Of a DNA stretch of 64,000 nucleotides, positions 1 through 10,011 are shown piece by piece. How positions within the stretch are numbered: position 1 is the first letter of the stretch; the number at the start of each line of letters is the position of its first letter. The notes under the pieces were generated by a model that saw only the letters and a list, made by a program, of their open reading frames with translations, was not told the origin of the DNA and searched no databases. The translations under genes were made by a program, and so were the position numbers. This DNA comes from Burkholderia cepacia ATCC 25416 (lineage in GTDB: Bacteria > Pseudomonadota > Gammaproteobacteria > Burkholderiales > Burkholderiaceae): assembly GCF_001411495.1 (NCBI RefSeq), contig NZ_CP012981.1:2976001-3040000 (forward strand), written 5' to 3'.

Positions 1-645
1 CAGGAAGTGACGATCGTGCGAGATGATGATCATCGTCGAGTTGTACTCGTTGAGCGTGTGCTCGAGCCAACGGATCGAGTTGATGTCGAGGTTGTTGGTC
101 GGTTCGTCGAGCAGCAGCACGTCCGGCTTCGAGAACAGCGCCTGCGCGAGCAGCACGCGCAGCTTCCAGCCCGGTGCGACGTCGCTCATCGTGCCGTTGT
201 GGAACTTCTCCTCGATGCCGATGCCGAGCAGCAGCGCGCCCGCGCGCGCCTCGGCATCGTAGCCGCCGTATTCGGCGAACTTGCCTTCGAGCTCGGCGGC
301 GTGCATGTAGTCGTCGTCGGTGGCTTCCGGGTTCGCGTAGATCGCGTCGCGCTCGGTCATCGCGGCCCACATCTCGGTGTGGCCCATCATCACGACGTCG
401 AGCACGCGCACGTCCTCATACGCGAACTGGTCCTGGCGCAACTTGCCCAGGCGCACGTTCGGCTCCAGCGCGACGTTGCCGGCGCTCGGCTCGAGGTCGC
501 CGCCCAGGATCTTCATGAACGTCGACTTGCCGCAGCCGTTCGCGCCGATCAGACCATAGCGGTTGCCCTCGCCGAATTTGACCGAGATGTTCTCGAACAG
601 GGGCTTTGGCCCGAATTGCATCGTGATGTTGGCAGTAGAAAGCAC
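1..645 (-). CDS. ABC-F family ATPase, YbiT type (partial, C-terminus beyond window)
   Basis: Only the first 215 codons are present; the gene runs off the left edge. ABC-F proteins have two ATPase domains and no membrane part, and act on ribosomes. The visible domain has Walker [10 protein letters not shown], then the degenerate signature APGWKLR where most ABC proteins have LSGGQ, then Walker [12 protein letters not shown] and the H-loop ISHDRHFL. That signature variant is typical of YbiT and separates it from Uup or EttA. The start is a GTG at 645, because the N-terminus [10 protein letters not shown] directly precedes the ATPase fold. The gene is transcribed divergently from the lipocalin-like gene. 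The family call is firm; the exact cellular role of YbiT proteins is little known. Confidence 0.9.
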   Translation of the reverse strand, partial: MLSTANITMQFGPKPLFENISVKFGEGNRYGLIGANGCGKSTFMKILGGDLEPSAGNVALEPNVRLGKLRQDQFAYEDVRVLDVVMMGHTEMWAAMTERDAIYANPEATDDDYMHAAELEGKFAEYGGYDAEARAGALLLGIGIEEKFHNGTMSDVAPGWKLRVLLAQALFSKPDVLLLDEPTNNLDINSIRWLEHTLNEYNSTMIIISHDRHFL

Positions 646-814
646 GGCAGGTCCCGTTAAAGGATAAATCGACGGAAAACCGTGTATTTTAGCAGGTGTC
701 GGAGAAACTGCCGACCACGCCGTTCCGGCAGCGCATTCCAGCCCCCTGGACGGCCGCCCGGCGGCCCGCCAACACGACGGCACGCGCCCCGCCGCCGCCT
801 GACAGGAATCCCGC

Positions 815-1267
815 ATGCTTGCCAGCCAGCTTCGCGAACAACTCGTCGGCGCGTGGCGCCTCGTGTCCTACGAAATCCGCCCGCGCGACGGCAGCGCCGT
901 CACCTATCCGCTCGGCCGCGACGCGCGCGGCTGGATTCTCTATACGCGGGACGGTTACATGTCGGCCCAACTGATGGCTGCCGGCCGCCCGCCGTACGCG
1001 AGCGGCGATCTGCACCGCGGCACCGAGAGCGAGTGCACGGCCGCCGCACGCGGCTACATTGCCTATTCAGGCCCCTTTCATCTCGACGACGACGGCACGC
1101 TGACCCACGAAATGGACGTCAGCCTGTTCCCCAACTGGATCGGCAACGTGCAGCAGCGGGTCTTCAGGCTCGACGGCGATCGCCTGCAGCTCGGCACCGT
1201 CGGCCCCGTGCGGATCGACGGCCGGGAAGTCGACGCCGTGCTGCTGTGGGCGCGCGCGGGTAGCTGA
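815..1267 (+). CDS. Lipocalin-like domain protein
   Basis: A 150-residue protein matching, from memory, the short lipocalin-like family (Lipocalin_5). It opens with [15 protein letters not shown], has a central [15 protein letters not shown] stretch, and ends with beta strands of the form [14 protein letters not shown]. There is no signal peptide or membrane segment, so it is probably cytoplasmic. The fold suggests binding of a small hydrophobic ligand; neither ligand nor pathway can be read from the sequence. It stands alone between the divergent ABC-F gene and the convergent AsmA gene. The ATG at 815 gives the full family N-terminus. Confidence 0.75.
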   Translation: MLASQLREQLVGAWRLVSYEIRPRDGSAVTYPLGRDARGWILYTRDGYMSAQLMAAGRPPYASGDLHRGTESECTAAARGYIAYSGPFHLDDDGTLTHEMDVSLFPNWIGNVQQRVFRLDGDRLQLGTVGPVRIDGREVDAVLLWARAGS

Positions 1268-1371
1268 CACGCCACGAACGGTCGACACGGTTCGACGGGG
1301 CGATACGGCCAGGCAGCAGGTCGTTGCAAGCCTGCGCCGCGCACGGGGTGGTTGCATCGGCCGCACATCCG

Positions 1372-3666
1372 TCACTTGCCGGCTTTCGCGGCGGCCTTCT
1401 GGGCCGCCGTCGCCTTCACCTGCCCGAACAGCTCCGAGCACGGCACGTCCTTGTTGTTGCTCGGCGCGATCAGCGGGATCAAGGCCGCGAACGGGTTGAT
1501 CAGGCCGAGGCCGACCATCGCGCCGGCGCGCAGCGCGAGCGCGCCCGCATCGACGCCGACCTTCGGATCCTTGAACGTGCCCTTCGCGTACAGCGGCGAG
1601 CGCAGCGAGAAGATCCGGAAACCCTTCGTATGCGGATGGATCTTCAGGTCGAGCGTTTCGTCGCGCAGGCTGATCGGGCCGTCGACGTTGATCAGCGCGT
1701 CGTCGGTGTCGAGCGCGAACACCTTCGGGTCGAGCATCCCGTTGGTCGCGACGAAGTCGACTGCCGCGCAGTTGATCTTCACGTCATTGTTGCCGAACAG
1801 CTTCTCGTACACGACGTTCGCGACGTTCAGCCCCGCCGCCTCCATCAGCAGGCGGCTGATGCGGCCGTCCGTGACGAGCGCCTTCACTTCGCCGGTCGAC
1901 GTCGCGGCCAGCGCGGCCGGCGAGTTGCCGGTCGCCGACAGCGACGCGTCGCCGTTGATCTCGCCGAGCGCCGACTGCATCACCTTCTGCGTGGGGAACA
2001 GCTGCTTGAGCTTCAGGTGCCGCGCGGCCACCGTGAAGCGGCCCTTCAGCGGCGCGCCGCTGCCGTCGAGGTGCGCGGTCGTCGCGAGCGTGCCGCCCGC
2101 GACGCCGAACTGCAGCGGTTCGAGCGACAGCACGCCGTCCTGCATCACGATGTGCGTGTACAGGTTCGTGATCGGCAGGTTCGAACTCTTGATCAGCTTG
2201 CGGCCCGTGAACTTGACGTCCGCGTCGATCTCGCGCCAACGATCGGTACGGAACGTCTCGACCGGCAGCACGCGGCCCGGCGGCTGGCGTGTCGTGTCGC
2301 CGCGCCTGGCCTTGCTTGCGGCCGTATCCGCGCCGATCACCGGCGCGAGGTCCGAGAACTGCAGCAGGTTCGACACGAGCTCGCCCGACAGCTTCGGCCG
2401 CGGCTCGCGCTGCTCGTACACCAGCGTGCCGCCGAGATCGCTGCCGCCGACGCGGCCGTTGAAGTTCTCGTAGCGGAACGTGCTCGCGCGCCGCTTGAAG
2501 TTGCCGATCAGCCGCCCTTCCGTCGCGTAAGGCGGCGTGTCGGGCAGCGTGATGCCGGTGAGCTGGTAAAGGTGCGACATCGACGTGCCCTGCAGCCATA
2601 GCCGCAGGTCGATCGCCGCGAGATGCATCGGATCGGTCAGCGTGCCGACGATCGCGAGCCGCGTGTCGCCGGCCTTCACGTCGGCCTGCAGCGGGAACGG
2701 CCGCGACGCATCCTGGATCGCCAGCACGCCGCCGAGCTTGCCGGTACCGCTGATCGGCACGTTCTTGTAGCGGCCGTCGACCTTCAGCCCGAACGCATAG
2801 GTCGGGCCGGACGGCTTCGCGGGCGCCGCGACGCCGCTTGCGCCGCTTGCAGGAGAAGCGGAAGCGGCGACCGACGCCGATGAAGCGGACGACGACGAAG
2901 CCGATACCGCCGCAGATGCAGCCGAAGCCCCCACCCCCGACGCCGCACTCGCGGCCTGCGCGGCGGACGCGCCCGATGCGGCTTCCGCGTTGGCCTTCGC
3001 GCTCAGTTGCGCGGCGCCGCGCTTGCCGACACGCTGCGCGGATGCCGCGCGCGACGTCTGCTCCTGCTCCTTCAGCACATCGCCGAGCGGAATCGGCTGC
3101 CCGAGCGTATCGATCGCGACGGTCAGGTCGGCCTTCGTGATCGCGTCGCGATACGTGACGGTGCCCTTCGCGAAGCCGAAGCTGTCGAGCCGCACTTTCC
3201 ACGGCGACGGCTGTGACGATTGCTTGAACTGGAAGGTCCACGTGTTGCGGCCGTCGGCGAGGCGCTCGAGGTCGACGGCCGGATTCACGACGTCGATCGA
3301 CGGAATGACGATTTCATGCGCGAGCAGCGGCAGGATCGCGAGGTCGAAGTGCGCGGCATCGAGCGTGACGAACTTGGGCGTCTTCGCCCAGTCGGGGTTG
3401 CCGATCTCGAGTTGCGTGGCCGAAAAGCTCGGCCAGGGCACCCAGGCACGCCAGCCGGTTTCGCCGTCGGGGCGGCGCCAGCCGACCTTGAGATCGCCGT
3501 TGATCGCGAACGGGCGGCCGAGTGCGGCACTCACCTGTTCGTTGACCCACGGCTTCGCGCGGTTCCAGTCGAATGTAAAGAGAAAGACGCCGGCCGCCGC
3601 GATGAGCACCGCGACGATACCGACGATCCATGCAGCCGATTTGCCGATGGCTCGGGTAAGCGTCAT
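1372..3666 (-). CDS. AsmA family protein
   Basis: A 764-residue AsmA-type protein. One N-terminal membrane segment (about residues 9-30) anchors a long periplasmic body of repeated beta strands. AsmA-like proteins bridge inner and outer membrane and are linked to phospholipid transport and outer-membrane homeostasis. The C-terminal third, with GEINGDASLSATG and a stretch ending in RDETLDLKIHP, is typical of the AsmA_2 domain. A low-complexity Ala/Ser linker, roughly residues 225-290, interrupts the body and looks lineage-specific. The last residues are Lys/Ala-rich. The gene is convergent with the lipocalin gene and divergent from the fetA-like gene. Confidence 0.9.
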   Translation of the reverse strand: MTLTRAIGKSAAWIVGIVAVLIAAAGVFLFTFDWNRAKPWVNEQVSAALGRPFAINGDLKVGWRRPDGETGWRAWVPWPSFSATQLEIGNPDWAKTPKFVTLDAAHFDLAILPLLAHEIVIPSIDVVNPAVDLERLADGRNTWTFQFKQSSQPSPWKVRLDSFGFAKGTVTYRDAITKADLTVAIDTLGQPIPLGDVLKEQEQTSRAASAQRVGKRGAAQLSAKANAEAASGASAAQAASAASGVGASAASAAVSASSSSASSASVAASASPASGASGVAAPAKPSGPTYAFGLKVDGRYKNVPISGTGKLGGVLAIQDASRPFPLQADVKAGDTRLAIVGTLTDPMHLAAIDLRLWLQGTSMSHLYQLTGITLPDTPPYATEGRLIGNFKRRASTFRYENFNGRVGGSDLGGTLVYEQREPRPKLSGELVSNLLQFSDLAPVIGADTAASKARRGDTTRQPPGRVLPVETFRTDRWREIDADVKFTGRKLIKSSNLPITNLYTHIVMQDGVLSLEPLQFGVAGGTLATTAHLDGSGAPLKGRFTVAARHLKLKQLFPTQKVMQSALGEINGDASLSATGNSPAALAATSTGEVKALVTDGRISRLLMEAAGLNVANVVYEKLFGNNDVKINCAAVDFVATNGMLDPKVFALDTDDALINVDGPISLRDETLDLKIHPHTKGFRIFSLRSPLYAKGTFKDPKVGVDAGALALRAGAMVGLGLINPFAALIPLIAPSNNKDVPCSELFGQVKATAAQKAAAKAGK

Positions 3667-3818
3667 GGCGGTTCCGTTGTTGTTCTGAAATGTCGCCGCG
3701 CCATGCCGGGCCGCTTGCGTGGACGAACGGCGCGCGACACCCGCGGCTTTTCAGTCGGTATTATGACGCACGCCATGGTGACGTTTCGGCGCCATTAACG
3801 CTTTTTTTCATTTGTGAC

Positions 3819-4516
<698 letters not shown>

Positions 4517-4520
<4 letters not shown>

Positions 4521-5320
4521 GCCCCGCACTGCAGGACCTGAGCCTCGTCGACGTCGGCATCGCCGCCGCGCTCGTCGCGGTCAACGGCGCGATCTCGATG
4601 GCACTGTCGCTCGGCCTCGGCCGCAAGCTCGCGCTCGCGGCCGTGCGCACCGTCGTGCAGTTGCTCGCGATCGGCTACGTGCTCGGCTGGGTATTCGGTC
4701 ATCCTCACTGGTACATCGTGCTGCCGCTCACCGCGCTGATGACCTTGATCGCAGGGTTCGCCGGCGCGGGGCGCGGCAAGCGCACCTACCGCGGCCAGCG
4801 CATCGACAGCATCGCGTCGATCTGGTTCAGCAGCTGGTTCGTCGCGGCGGTCGGCCTGTTCGTCGTGATCCGCATCCATCCGTGGTACGCACCGCAATAC
4901 GCGATTCCGATCCTCGGGATGATTCTCGGCAATACGCTCACGGGCGTGTCGCTCGGCGTCGAGCGGATGATGGAGGAGCTCACGGCGCGCCGCGACCGCG
5001 TCGAAACCGCACTCGCGCTCGGCGCGACGCGCTGGGAAGCCACGCAGGACGCCGCGCGCCAGGCCGTGCGCGCAGGCATGCTGCCGACGCTGAACCAGAT
5101 GGCCGTCGTCGGCGTCGTGAGCCTGCCGGGAATGATGACGGGCCAGGTGCTGGCCGGCCAGTCGCCGCTGCAGGCCGTGCGCTACCAGATCGTGATCATG
5201 TTCCTGATCGCCGCGGCTTCCGCGCTCGGCACCGTCGGCGCGGTGCTGATGACCTATCGCCGGCTGTTCTCGGCCGATCACCGCTTTCTCGCATCGCGGC
5301 TCGAGGAACGCACGCACTGA
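4517..5320 (+). CDS. fetB: FetB-type ABC transporter permease
   Basis: A 267-residue integral membrane permease of the FetB/YbbM (UPF0014) family. Several hydrophobic segments are visible, for example VAVNGAISMALSLGLG, VVQLLAIGYVLGWVFG, WYIVLPLTALMTLIAGFAGA and FLIAAASALGTVGAVLM. The conserved central block with GMILGNTLTGVSLG and ETALALGATRWEA, which contacts the ATPase, is intact, as is LPGMMTGQVLAG. The start at 4517 overlaps the fetA stop; the longer open frame upstream is antiparallel noise inside fetA. Together they should form a complete exporter. Confidence 0.9.
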
Positions 5321-5362
5321 CACGCGGAAGTCGCCGCGCGATGCGTTCGCGCGGTTCGCCGG

Positions 5363-5836
5363 TCAGCGCGCGCCGCGACGCTTGCCGATCGCCTGCCGCA
5401 ATGCGGCCACGATGTCCGCGTCCGCTGCGAGCCCGTCGACCGACGCAACGAGCCGCACCGCGCGCGGCGTCGTCACATAGGCCTGCGCGCCGACATAGCC
5501 GCCGCTGCCGGCCGAGCGTGTCGTCACGACGAGCGCCTGCGGCGCCCGCGCGCCGAGGTCGGCCGTGAACGCATCGGTGACCGTACCGTCACGCGCGTGC
5601 AGCGCGCCCGTCACGTAGTCGTCGGTATCGAAGCCGGCGGCGGCATGCGCGGTCGAATACACCCGCACCGCGTAGCTGCCGGTCGAGCACGGCTCGAGCG
5701 CGCCGCTCGACACGACGGCCACCTGCTGCCGGGACGGCAGCCCGACCTTTTTCACGAAACCGCAATCGTCGGCCGCGTGCGCGTGCATGGCGGCGAACGC
5801 AATGGCGCACAGCAATGCGCGGATTCGGCATTTCAT
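5363..5836 (-). CDS. Secreted protein of unknown function
   Basis: A 157-residue protein with a clear signal peptide: MKCRIR, a hydrophobic core, and a likely cleavage after HAHA. The mature part starts ADDCGFVKKVG and contains two cysteines (DDCGF and EPCSTG) that could form a disulfide in the periplasm. I recognise no family and no catalytic motif. The C-terminus ends GKRRGAR. It is convergent with fetB and probably its own transcription unit. Confidence 0.65.
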   Translation of the reverse strand: MKCRIRALLCAIAFAAMHAHAADDCGFVKKVGLPSRQQVAVVSSGALEPCSTGSYAVRVYSTAHAAAGFDTDDYVTGALHARDGTVTDAFTADLGARAPQALVVTTRSAGSGGYVGAQAYVTTPRAVRLVASVDGLAADADIVAALRQAIGKRRGAR

Positions 5837-5928
5837 CGGGATGTCGTTACGGGAAGTGGATGATGCGGGCGAGCATAGCGTGACATTCGCATGACGTCAC
5901 GCTGGTCGACACGCAACGCCGGCGCACG

Positions 5929-5961
5929 CCGTGCTGCTGCCATACCGTTGCAGCAGCACGG
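5929..5961. other. Perfect 12-bp inverted repeat (hairpin) in an intergenic gap
   Basis: The arms at 5929-5940 (CCGTGCTGCTGC) and 5950-5961 (GCAGCAGCACGG) are perfect reverse complements around a 9-nt loop. It lies between two minus-strand secreted-protein genes. No T-tract follows on either strand, so it is not a classical terminator. It may be a weak terminator or an mRNA-end structure for the gene ending at 6087. The rest of 5837-6086 shows nothing else. Confidence 0.55.
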
Positions 5962-6086
5962 TACCGCGAGCAGGTCGCGGGAAAGCACCGTGACGGCGAC
6001 ACGAAACGCTCACGCGCCGCCGGGCCCGCCCGTGCGCCGAATCCGTTGCGCGCGCACCGGTTCCGGCAGCGGCCCGCGCGTGCCGT

Positions 6087-6638
6087 TCAGCGCTTGATCG
6101 ACACCGTCACCTTCGTGCCGTCGCTCATCGTGACGGACTTCGAACCGCCGTTGGTCGGGATCGACACCCACTTCACCTGGCTCACAGACGCGACGTCCGG
6201 GCATTGCAGCGACTTGCCGCCGACCGTCACGTTGCGCGTGCCCTTCGGCGCGGCCGCCTGGAAGCTCATCTGCACGTTGGCGACGCCCTTCGCGTCGATC
6301 GACGGCGCGAGCCGCACCTGGGTCTGGCGGACCATCGCGCCGTTCGCGTCGCGCGGCAGGCTGTCGGCGTTCGGGCAACCGTCCGGCATCGCGACCGCAC
6401 CGCTCGGCGGCACCGACTTCCAGTTGAAGTCGTCCGTCTCGCCCGAGCGGATCTTGCGGGTCTCCTGCGTGTTGCCGAAGGTCTTCGAGTCGACCTTGAC
6501 GGTGTATTCGAGCTGTCCGGTGCCGCCGCCCTTCAGGCTGCCCTTGACCGGCGGCGCCGCGAATACGCTCGCGCTGACGCACGCCGCCGCGAACACGACC
6601 GACCACGATGCGGCGACTGACAAGCTGCGTTGGCTCAT
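6087..6638 (-). CDS. Secreted protein of unknown function
   Basis: A 183-residue exported protein. The start at 6638 is chosen because AAGGAGG lies just upstream and a signal peptide follows (MSQRSLSVAAS to ASVFAA, mature start PPVKGS). The frame is open upstream but lacks a ribosome site there. The mature part is polar with beta-like stretches such as GQLEYTVKVDSKTFG and ends SDGTKVTVSIKR. Two cysteines (DGCPN and LQCPD) may pair in the periplasm. No known domain is recognised. Confidence 0.7.
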   Translation of the reverse strand: MSQRSLSVAASWSVVFAAACVSASVFAAPPVKGSLKGGGTGQLEYTVKVDSKTFGNTQETRKIRSGETDDFNWKSVPPSGAVAMPDGCPNADSLPRDANGAMVRQTQVRLAPSIDAKGVANVQMSFQAAAPKGTRNVTVGGKSLQCPDVASVSQVKWVSIPTNGGSKSVTMSDGTKVTVSIKR

Positions 6639-6797
6639 GCTGACCTCCTTGGTATGCGGCGGCACGCGCGTGCCGCGCGGTTTTCGATGCATGATGCGCT
6701 GCCAGTCTACCGCCAAGCGGCATGCCGTGCGCCGCAAACGCATCGGGTGTTACCCCGCTTGCGTTCGCGGCGCCGCAACCTTACGCGAGATGCCGGC

Positions 6798-7814
6798 TCA
6801 GAAGCCGCTCAGCACGAGCTTGCCGATCGCGCGCCCGGCCTCGAGCAGCTGGTGCGCGCGCCGCACGTTCGCGGCATTGATCGTGCCGAGCTGTTCGCCG
6901 AGCGTGGTGCGCAGCGTGCCGCCGTCGACGAGCCGCGCGACTTCGCCGAGGATCCGGTGCTGCTCGATCATGTCCGGCGTCTCGAACATCGCACGCGTGA
7001 ACATGAACTCCCAGTGAAACGCCGCACTTTTCGCCTTCAGCAGTTCGACCGGCACCGGCTTGTCGTTCTCGACGATCGTGCAAATACCGCCCTGCGGCCG
7101 GATTACCTCCGCAGCGGCGGGGAAATGACGATCCGTATCGTTGAAAATCAGCACGTAGTCGACGCTCGGATGCCCGGCCTCGCGCAACTGCGCAGGCAAG
7201 TCGCCGAAATGGTCGACCACCGCATCCGCACCCAGCGCACGCACCCATTCGGCCGATGCCGGCCGCGACGCGGTCGCGATCACGTGCAGCTTGCCGAGCG
7301 CCTTCGCGAGCTGGATCGCGATCGAGCCCACGCCACCCGCGCCGCCGATGATCAGCACCGATTTGCCGGCGTCCGCACCCTGCGGCGATACGCGCAGCCG
7401 GTCGAACAGCGCCTCCCATGCGGTCAGTGCGGTGAGCGGCAGCGCGGCCGCCGCGGCGAAATCGAGCGTACGCGGCTTCAGCGCGGCGATCCGCTCGTCG
7501 ACCGTATGGAATTCGCTGTTCGCGCCGGGCCGCGTGATGCTGCCCGCATAGAACACTTCGTCGCCGGGCCGGAACAACGTGACGTCGGCACCGACCGCGA
7601 CCACCGTGCCGGCCGCATCCCAGCCGAGCACGCGCGGCGTGTCCTCGACCTGCGGCTTCGGCGCGCGCACCTTGGTGTCCACCGGGTTCACGGAAATCGC
7701 CTCGACCTTCACGAGCAGGTCGCGCGGGCCCGGCACGGGCTGCGGCAGCTCCACGTCGAGCAAGGCTTGCGGATCGTCGATCGGCAGATAACGGGTCAGT
7801 CCAACGGCCTTCAT
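6798..7814 (-). CDS. Zinc-type alcohol dehydrogenase / quinone oxidoreductase (MDR family)
   Basis: A 338-residue medium-chain dehydrogenase/reductase of the zinc-type alcohol dehydrogenase-like subgroup that acts on quinone- or enone-like substrates with NADPH. Visible: the N-terminal GroES-like region with ISVNPVDTKVRAP, the cofactor-fold glycine motif IIGGAGGVGS, and the conserved VLGWDAAGTVVAVG. Catalytic zinc ligands are not evident, as usual for this subgroup. The start at 7814 is preceded by AAGGAG. It is divergent from a LysR regulator that probably controls it through the palindrome at 7903-7927. Confidence 0.88.
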   Translation of the reverse strand: MKAVGLTRYLPIDDPQALLDVELPQPVPGPRDLLVKVEAISVNPVDTKVRAPKPQVEDTPRVLGWDAAGTVVAVGADVTLFRPGDEVFYAGSITRPGANSEFHTVDERIAALKPRTLDFAAAAALPLTALTAWEALFDRLRVSPQGADAGKSVLIIGGAGGVGSIAIQLAKALGKLHVIATASRPASAEWVRALGADAVVDHFGDLPAQLREAGHPSVDYVLIFNDTDRHFPAAAEVIRPQGGICTIVENDKPVPVELLKAKSAAFHWEFMFTRAMFETPDMIEQHRILGEVARLVDGGTLRTTLGEQLGTINAANVRRAHQLLEAGRAIGKLVLSGF

Positions 7815-7902
7815 CACGAAACTCCTTCTGGAAACCTGGGGGCCGCGGCGCAGCCCCATGAACGTCATCGTAGGCAACCCGATCATTCGAGAAAACCGCT
7901 AT

Positions 7903-7927
7903 ATTTCCTGAAACATTTTCAGGAAAT
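7903..7927. promoter_or_regulatory. 25-bp perfect palindrome, probable LysR-type operator
   Basis: The arms ATTTCCTGAAA and TTTCAGGAAAT are perfect 11-bp inverted repeats around a 3-nt spacer. The site lies in the 121-bp gap between the divergent dehydrogenase (start 7814) and LysR gene (start 7936), only 8 bp before the LysR start. The position fits autorepression plus control of the divergent target. It also holds T-N11-A-type spacings usual for LysR sites. Confidence 0.7.
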
Positions 7928-7935
7928 TCAGAATA

Positions 7936-8877
7936 ATGGCCTCCGATCCGATTCCGGCCCCCGACAAGCCGCTCGACCTGCTCGATGTCGCGCTGTTCGT
8001 TCGCGCGGCCCTGCTCGCGAACGTCACCGCGGCCGGGCGCGAATTCGGCGTGTCGGCCGCGGTCGCGAGCGCGCGCATCGCGCAACTCGAGCGTCAGCTC
8101 GGCGCACGGCTGCTGCACCGCACCACGCGCCGTATCAGCCTCACGCAGGACGGCGAGGTATTCATGGCGCACGCCGACACGCTGCTGTCGGCCGCCGACG
8201 CCGCGCGCGCGTCGGTCGGCCACGGCCGCACCGAGCCGTACGGGCGGCTGAAGGTGTCGATGTCGTCGTCGTTCGGCCGGCAGCATGTCGCGCCGGTGAT
8301 TCCCGCATTCCTGCGCCGCTATCCGTCCGTGTCGCTCGACCTGCGACTGTCGGACGAGATCGTCGATCTGGTCGACGACGGCTACGACGTCGCGATCCGC
8401 CTCGGCGCGCTGAAGGATTCGACGCTCGTCGCGCGCAAGCTTGCCGCCAACCGCCGCGTGCTGTGCTGCTCGCCCGCGTATCTCGCCGGCCACGGCACGC
8501 CGCGCCATCCGGCCGACCTGACGCAGCACGAATGCGTGATCCTCGGCGACCAGCGCGACTGGTCGTTCACGACGCCGCAAGGCCCGCTGACCGTGCGGGT
8601 CGGCGGCCGGCTCGTCGCGAGCAATGGCGAGGCCATCCGCGAAGCGCTCGTCGACGGCTTCGGGATCGCGATCAAGTCGACCTGGGACGTCGGCCCGCTG
8701 CTCGCGAGCGGCACGCTCGTCACGATACTCGACGACTATCCGTTCGCCGACGACGTCGCGATCTGGGCCGTCTACCCGAGCCGCACACACGTGCCGCTGA
8801 AGACGCTCGCGTTCATCGCGTTCCTGGCCGAGCATTTCGGCGATCCACCGTACTGGGATCGCGCGGACGGGCGATAG
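7936..8877 (+). CDS. LysR family transcriptional regulator
   Basis: A 313-residue LysR-type regulator. The N-terminal winged helix-turn-helix (about residues 15-75) contains TAAGREFGVSAAVASARIAQLE, with the recognition helix followed by RLLHRTTRRISLT. The effector-binding domain follows, with the usual start YGRLKVSMSSSFGRQHVAP and the central DGYDVAIRLG. It resembles LysR proteins that sit beside quinone- or aldehyde-responsive oxidoreductases. Its neighbour is the divergent MDR dehydrogenase, the likely target. Confidence 0.9.
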   Translation: MASDPIPAPDKPLDLLDVALFVRAALLANVTAAGREFGVSAAVASARIAQLERQLGARLLHRTTRRISLTQDGEVFMAHADTLLSAADAARASVGHGRTEPYGRLKVSMSSSFGRQHVAPVIPAFLRRYPSVSLDLRLSDEIVDLVDDGYDVAIRLGALKDSTLVARKLAANRRVLCCSPAYLAGHGTPRHPADLTQHECVILGDQRDWSFTTPQGPLTVRVGGRLVASNGEAIREALVDGFGIAIKSTWDVGPLLASGTLVTILDDYPFADDVAIWAVYPSRTHVPLKTLAFIAFLAEHFGDPPYWDRADGR

Positions 8878-9078
8878 GCGCCTTCATTCGGCTCGCGCCG
8901 CGGGCGTACCGGTTCGAGTCGGGCCTCGGGATTCGTCCCTGCCGCGACCGCCCGGCCCGGCCAACCGGCTACAATGGCGCGTTCGCGACGCAATGGCCCG
9001 CAGTCGAACGGGGCCGCGCACGCAGACGGCCGCCCATTGGCCGCGCACGCTTTTCATACGTCTCCCAACCATCCCGTC

Positions 9079-9924
9079 ATGACCCACAACCTCGTCATCC
9101 AGAGCCTTGCGCCGCTGTCGGACGCCCATCACAAACCGCTGCTCGCGCTGTCGCGCGGCACCCGCATCGTGCAGACCGACGATCATGCGCTGCGCATCGA
9201 AGACGCGAGCCCGGCACAGCGCATCGACATTGACGCGTACTGCGGCACGCACGCGCTCGACTTCGCGTTCGTCGAGGCCGGCCGCACGCTCGCCGATTTC
9301 GGGCTCGCCGTGATGGACATGGATTCGACGCTGATCACGATCGAATGCATCGACGAGATCGCCGATTTTTGCGGGTTGAAAACGCAGGTCGCCGAGATCA
9401 CCGAAGCGTCGATGCGCGGCGAGATCCGCGACTTCAACGAAAGCCTCACGCGCCGCGTCGCGCTGCTGGCCGGGCTCGACGCGCACGCGCTCGAACGCGT
9501 GTACGAGGAACGGCTGCAATTGACGCCGGGCGCCGAGACGATGCTCGCCGGCGTGAAGGCCGCCGGCATGAAGACGCTGCTCGTGTCGGGCGGCTTCACG
9601 TTCTTCACCGAGCGGCTGAAGGCGCGCCTCGGCCTCGACTACGCGCATGCGAACACGCTCGAGATCGTCGACGGCAAGCTGACCGGCAAGGTGCTCGGCG
9701 AGATCGTCAACGCCGACGTGAAGGCGCGCCTGCTGCGCGAGACGTGCGCGTCGCTCGGCCTCGAGCCGAGCCGCGCGATCGCGATGGGCGACGGGTCGAA
9801 CGACCTGAAGATGATGGCCGAAGCCGGGCTGTCGGTCGCGTACCACGCGAAACCCGTCGTGCGCGACGCGGCGACGGTCGCGTTCGATCACGTCGGCCTC
9901 GACGGGCTGCTGCGGCTGTTCTGA
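9079..9924 (+). CDS. serB: Phosphoserine phosphatase
   Basis: A 281-residue HAD phosphatase that makes serine from O-phosphoserine, the last step of serine biosynthesis. The nucleophile motif DMDSTLI lies near residue 80, motif II is SGGFTFF, and the Mg-binding loop is GDGSNDLKMM. The first about 70 residues form the extra N-terminal domain common in proteobacterial SerB. The start at 9079 (MTHNLVIQ) matches the family; the longer open frame from 8974 is low-quality sequence. It is convergent with metC and shares a bidirectional terminator with it. Confidence 0.93.
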   Translation: MTHNLVIQSLAPLSDAHHKPLLALSRGTRIVQTDDHALRIEDASPAQRIDIDAYCGTHALDFAFVEAGRTLADFGLAVMDMDSTLITIECIDEIADFCGLKTQVAEITEASMRGEIRDFNESLTRRVALLAGLDAHALERVYEERLQLTPGAETMLAGVKAAGMKTLLVSGGFTFFTERLKARLGLDYAHANTLEIVDGKLTGKVLGEIVNADVKARLLRETCASLGLEPSRAIAMGDGSNDLKMMAEAGLSVAYHAKPVVRDAATVAFDHVGLDGLLRLF

Positions 9925-9944
9925 TCCTGCCGCGCGTCAAATGA

Positions 9945-9981
9945 AAAACGCCGGCGCGATGTTGCATCGCGCCGGCGTTTT
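9945..9981. terminator. Bidirectional rho-independent terminator between serB and metC
   Basis: A 17-bp perfect inverted repeat, AAAACGCCGGCGCGATG and its complement, with a 3-nt loop. The A-run on one side and T-run on the other allow it to terminate both convergent genes. Confidence 0.9.
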
Positions 9982-10011
9982 GTCGTGCCGGGGAACCTGA
10001 CCGGCCGGCGA

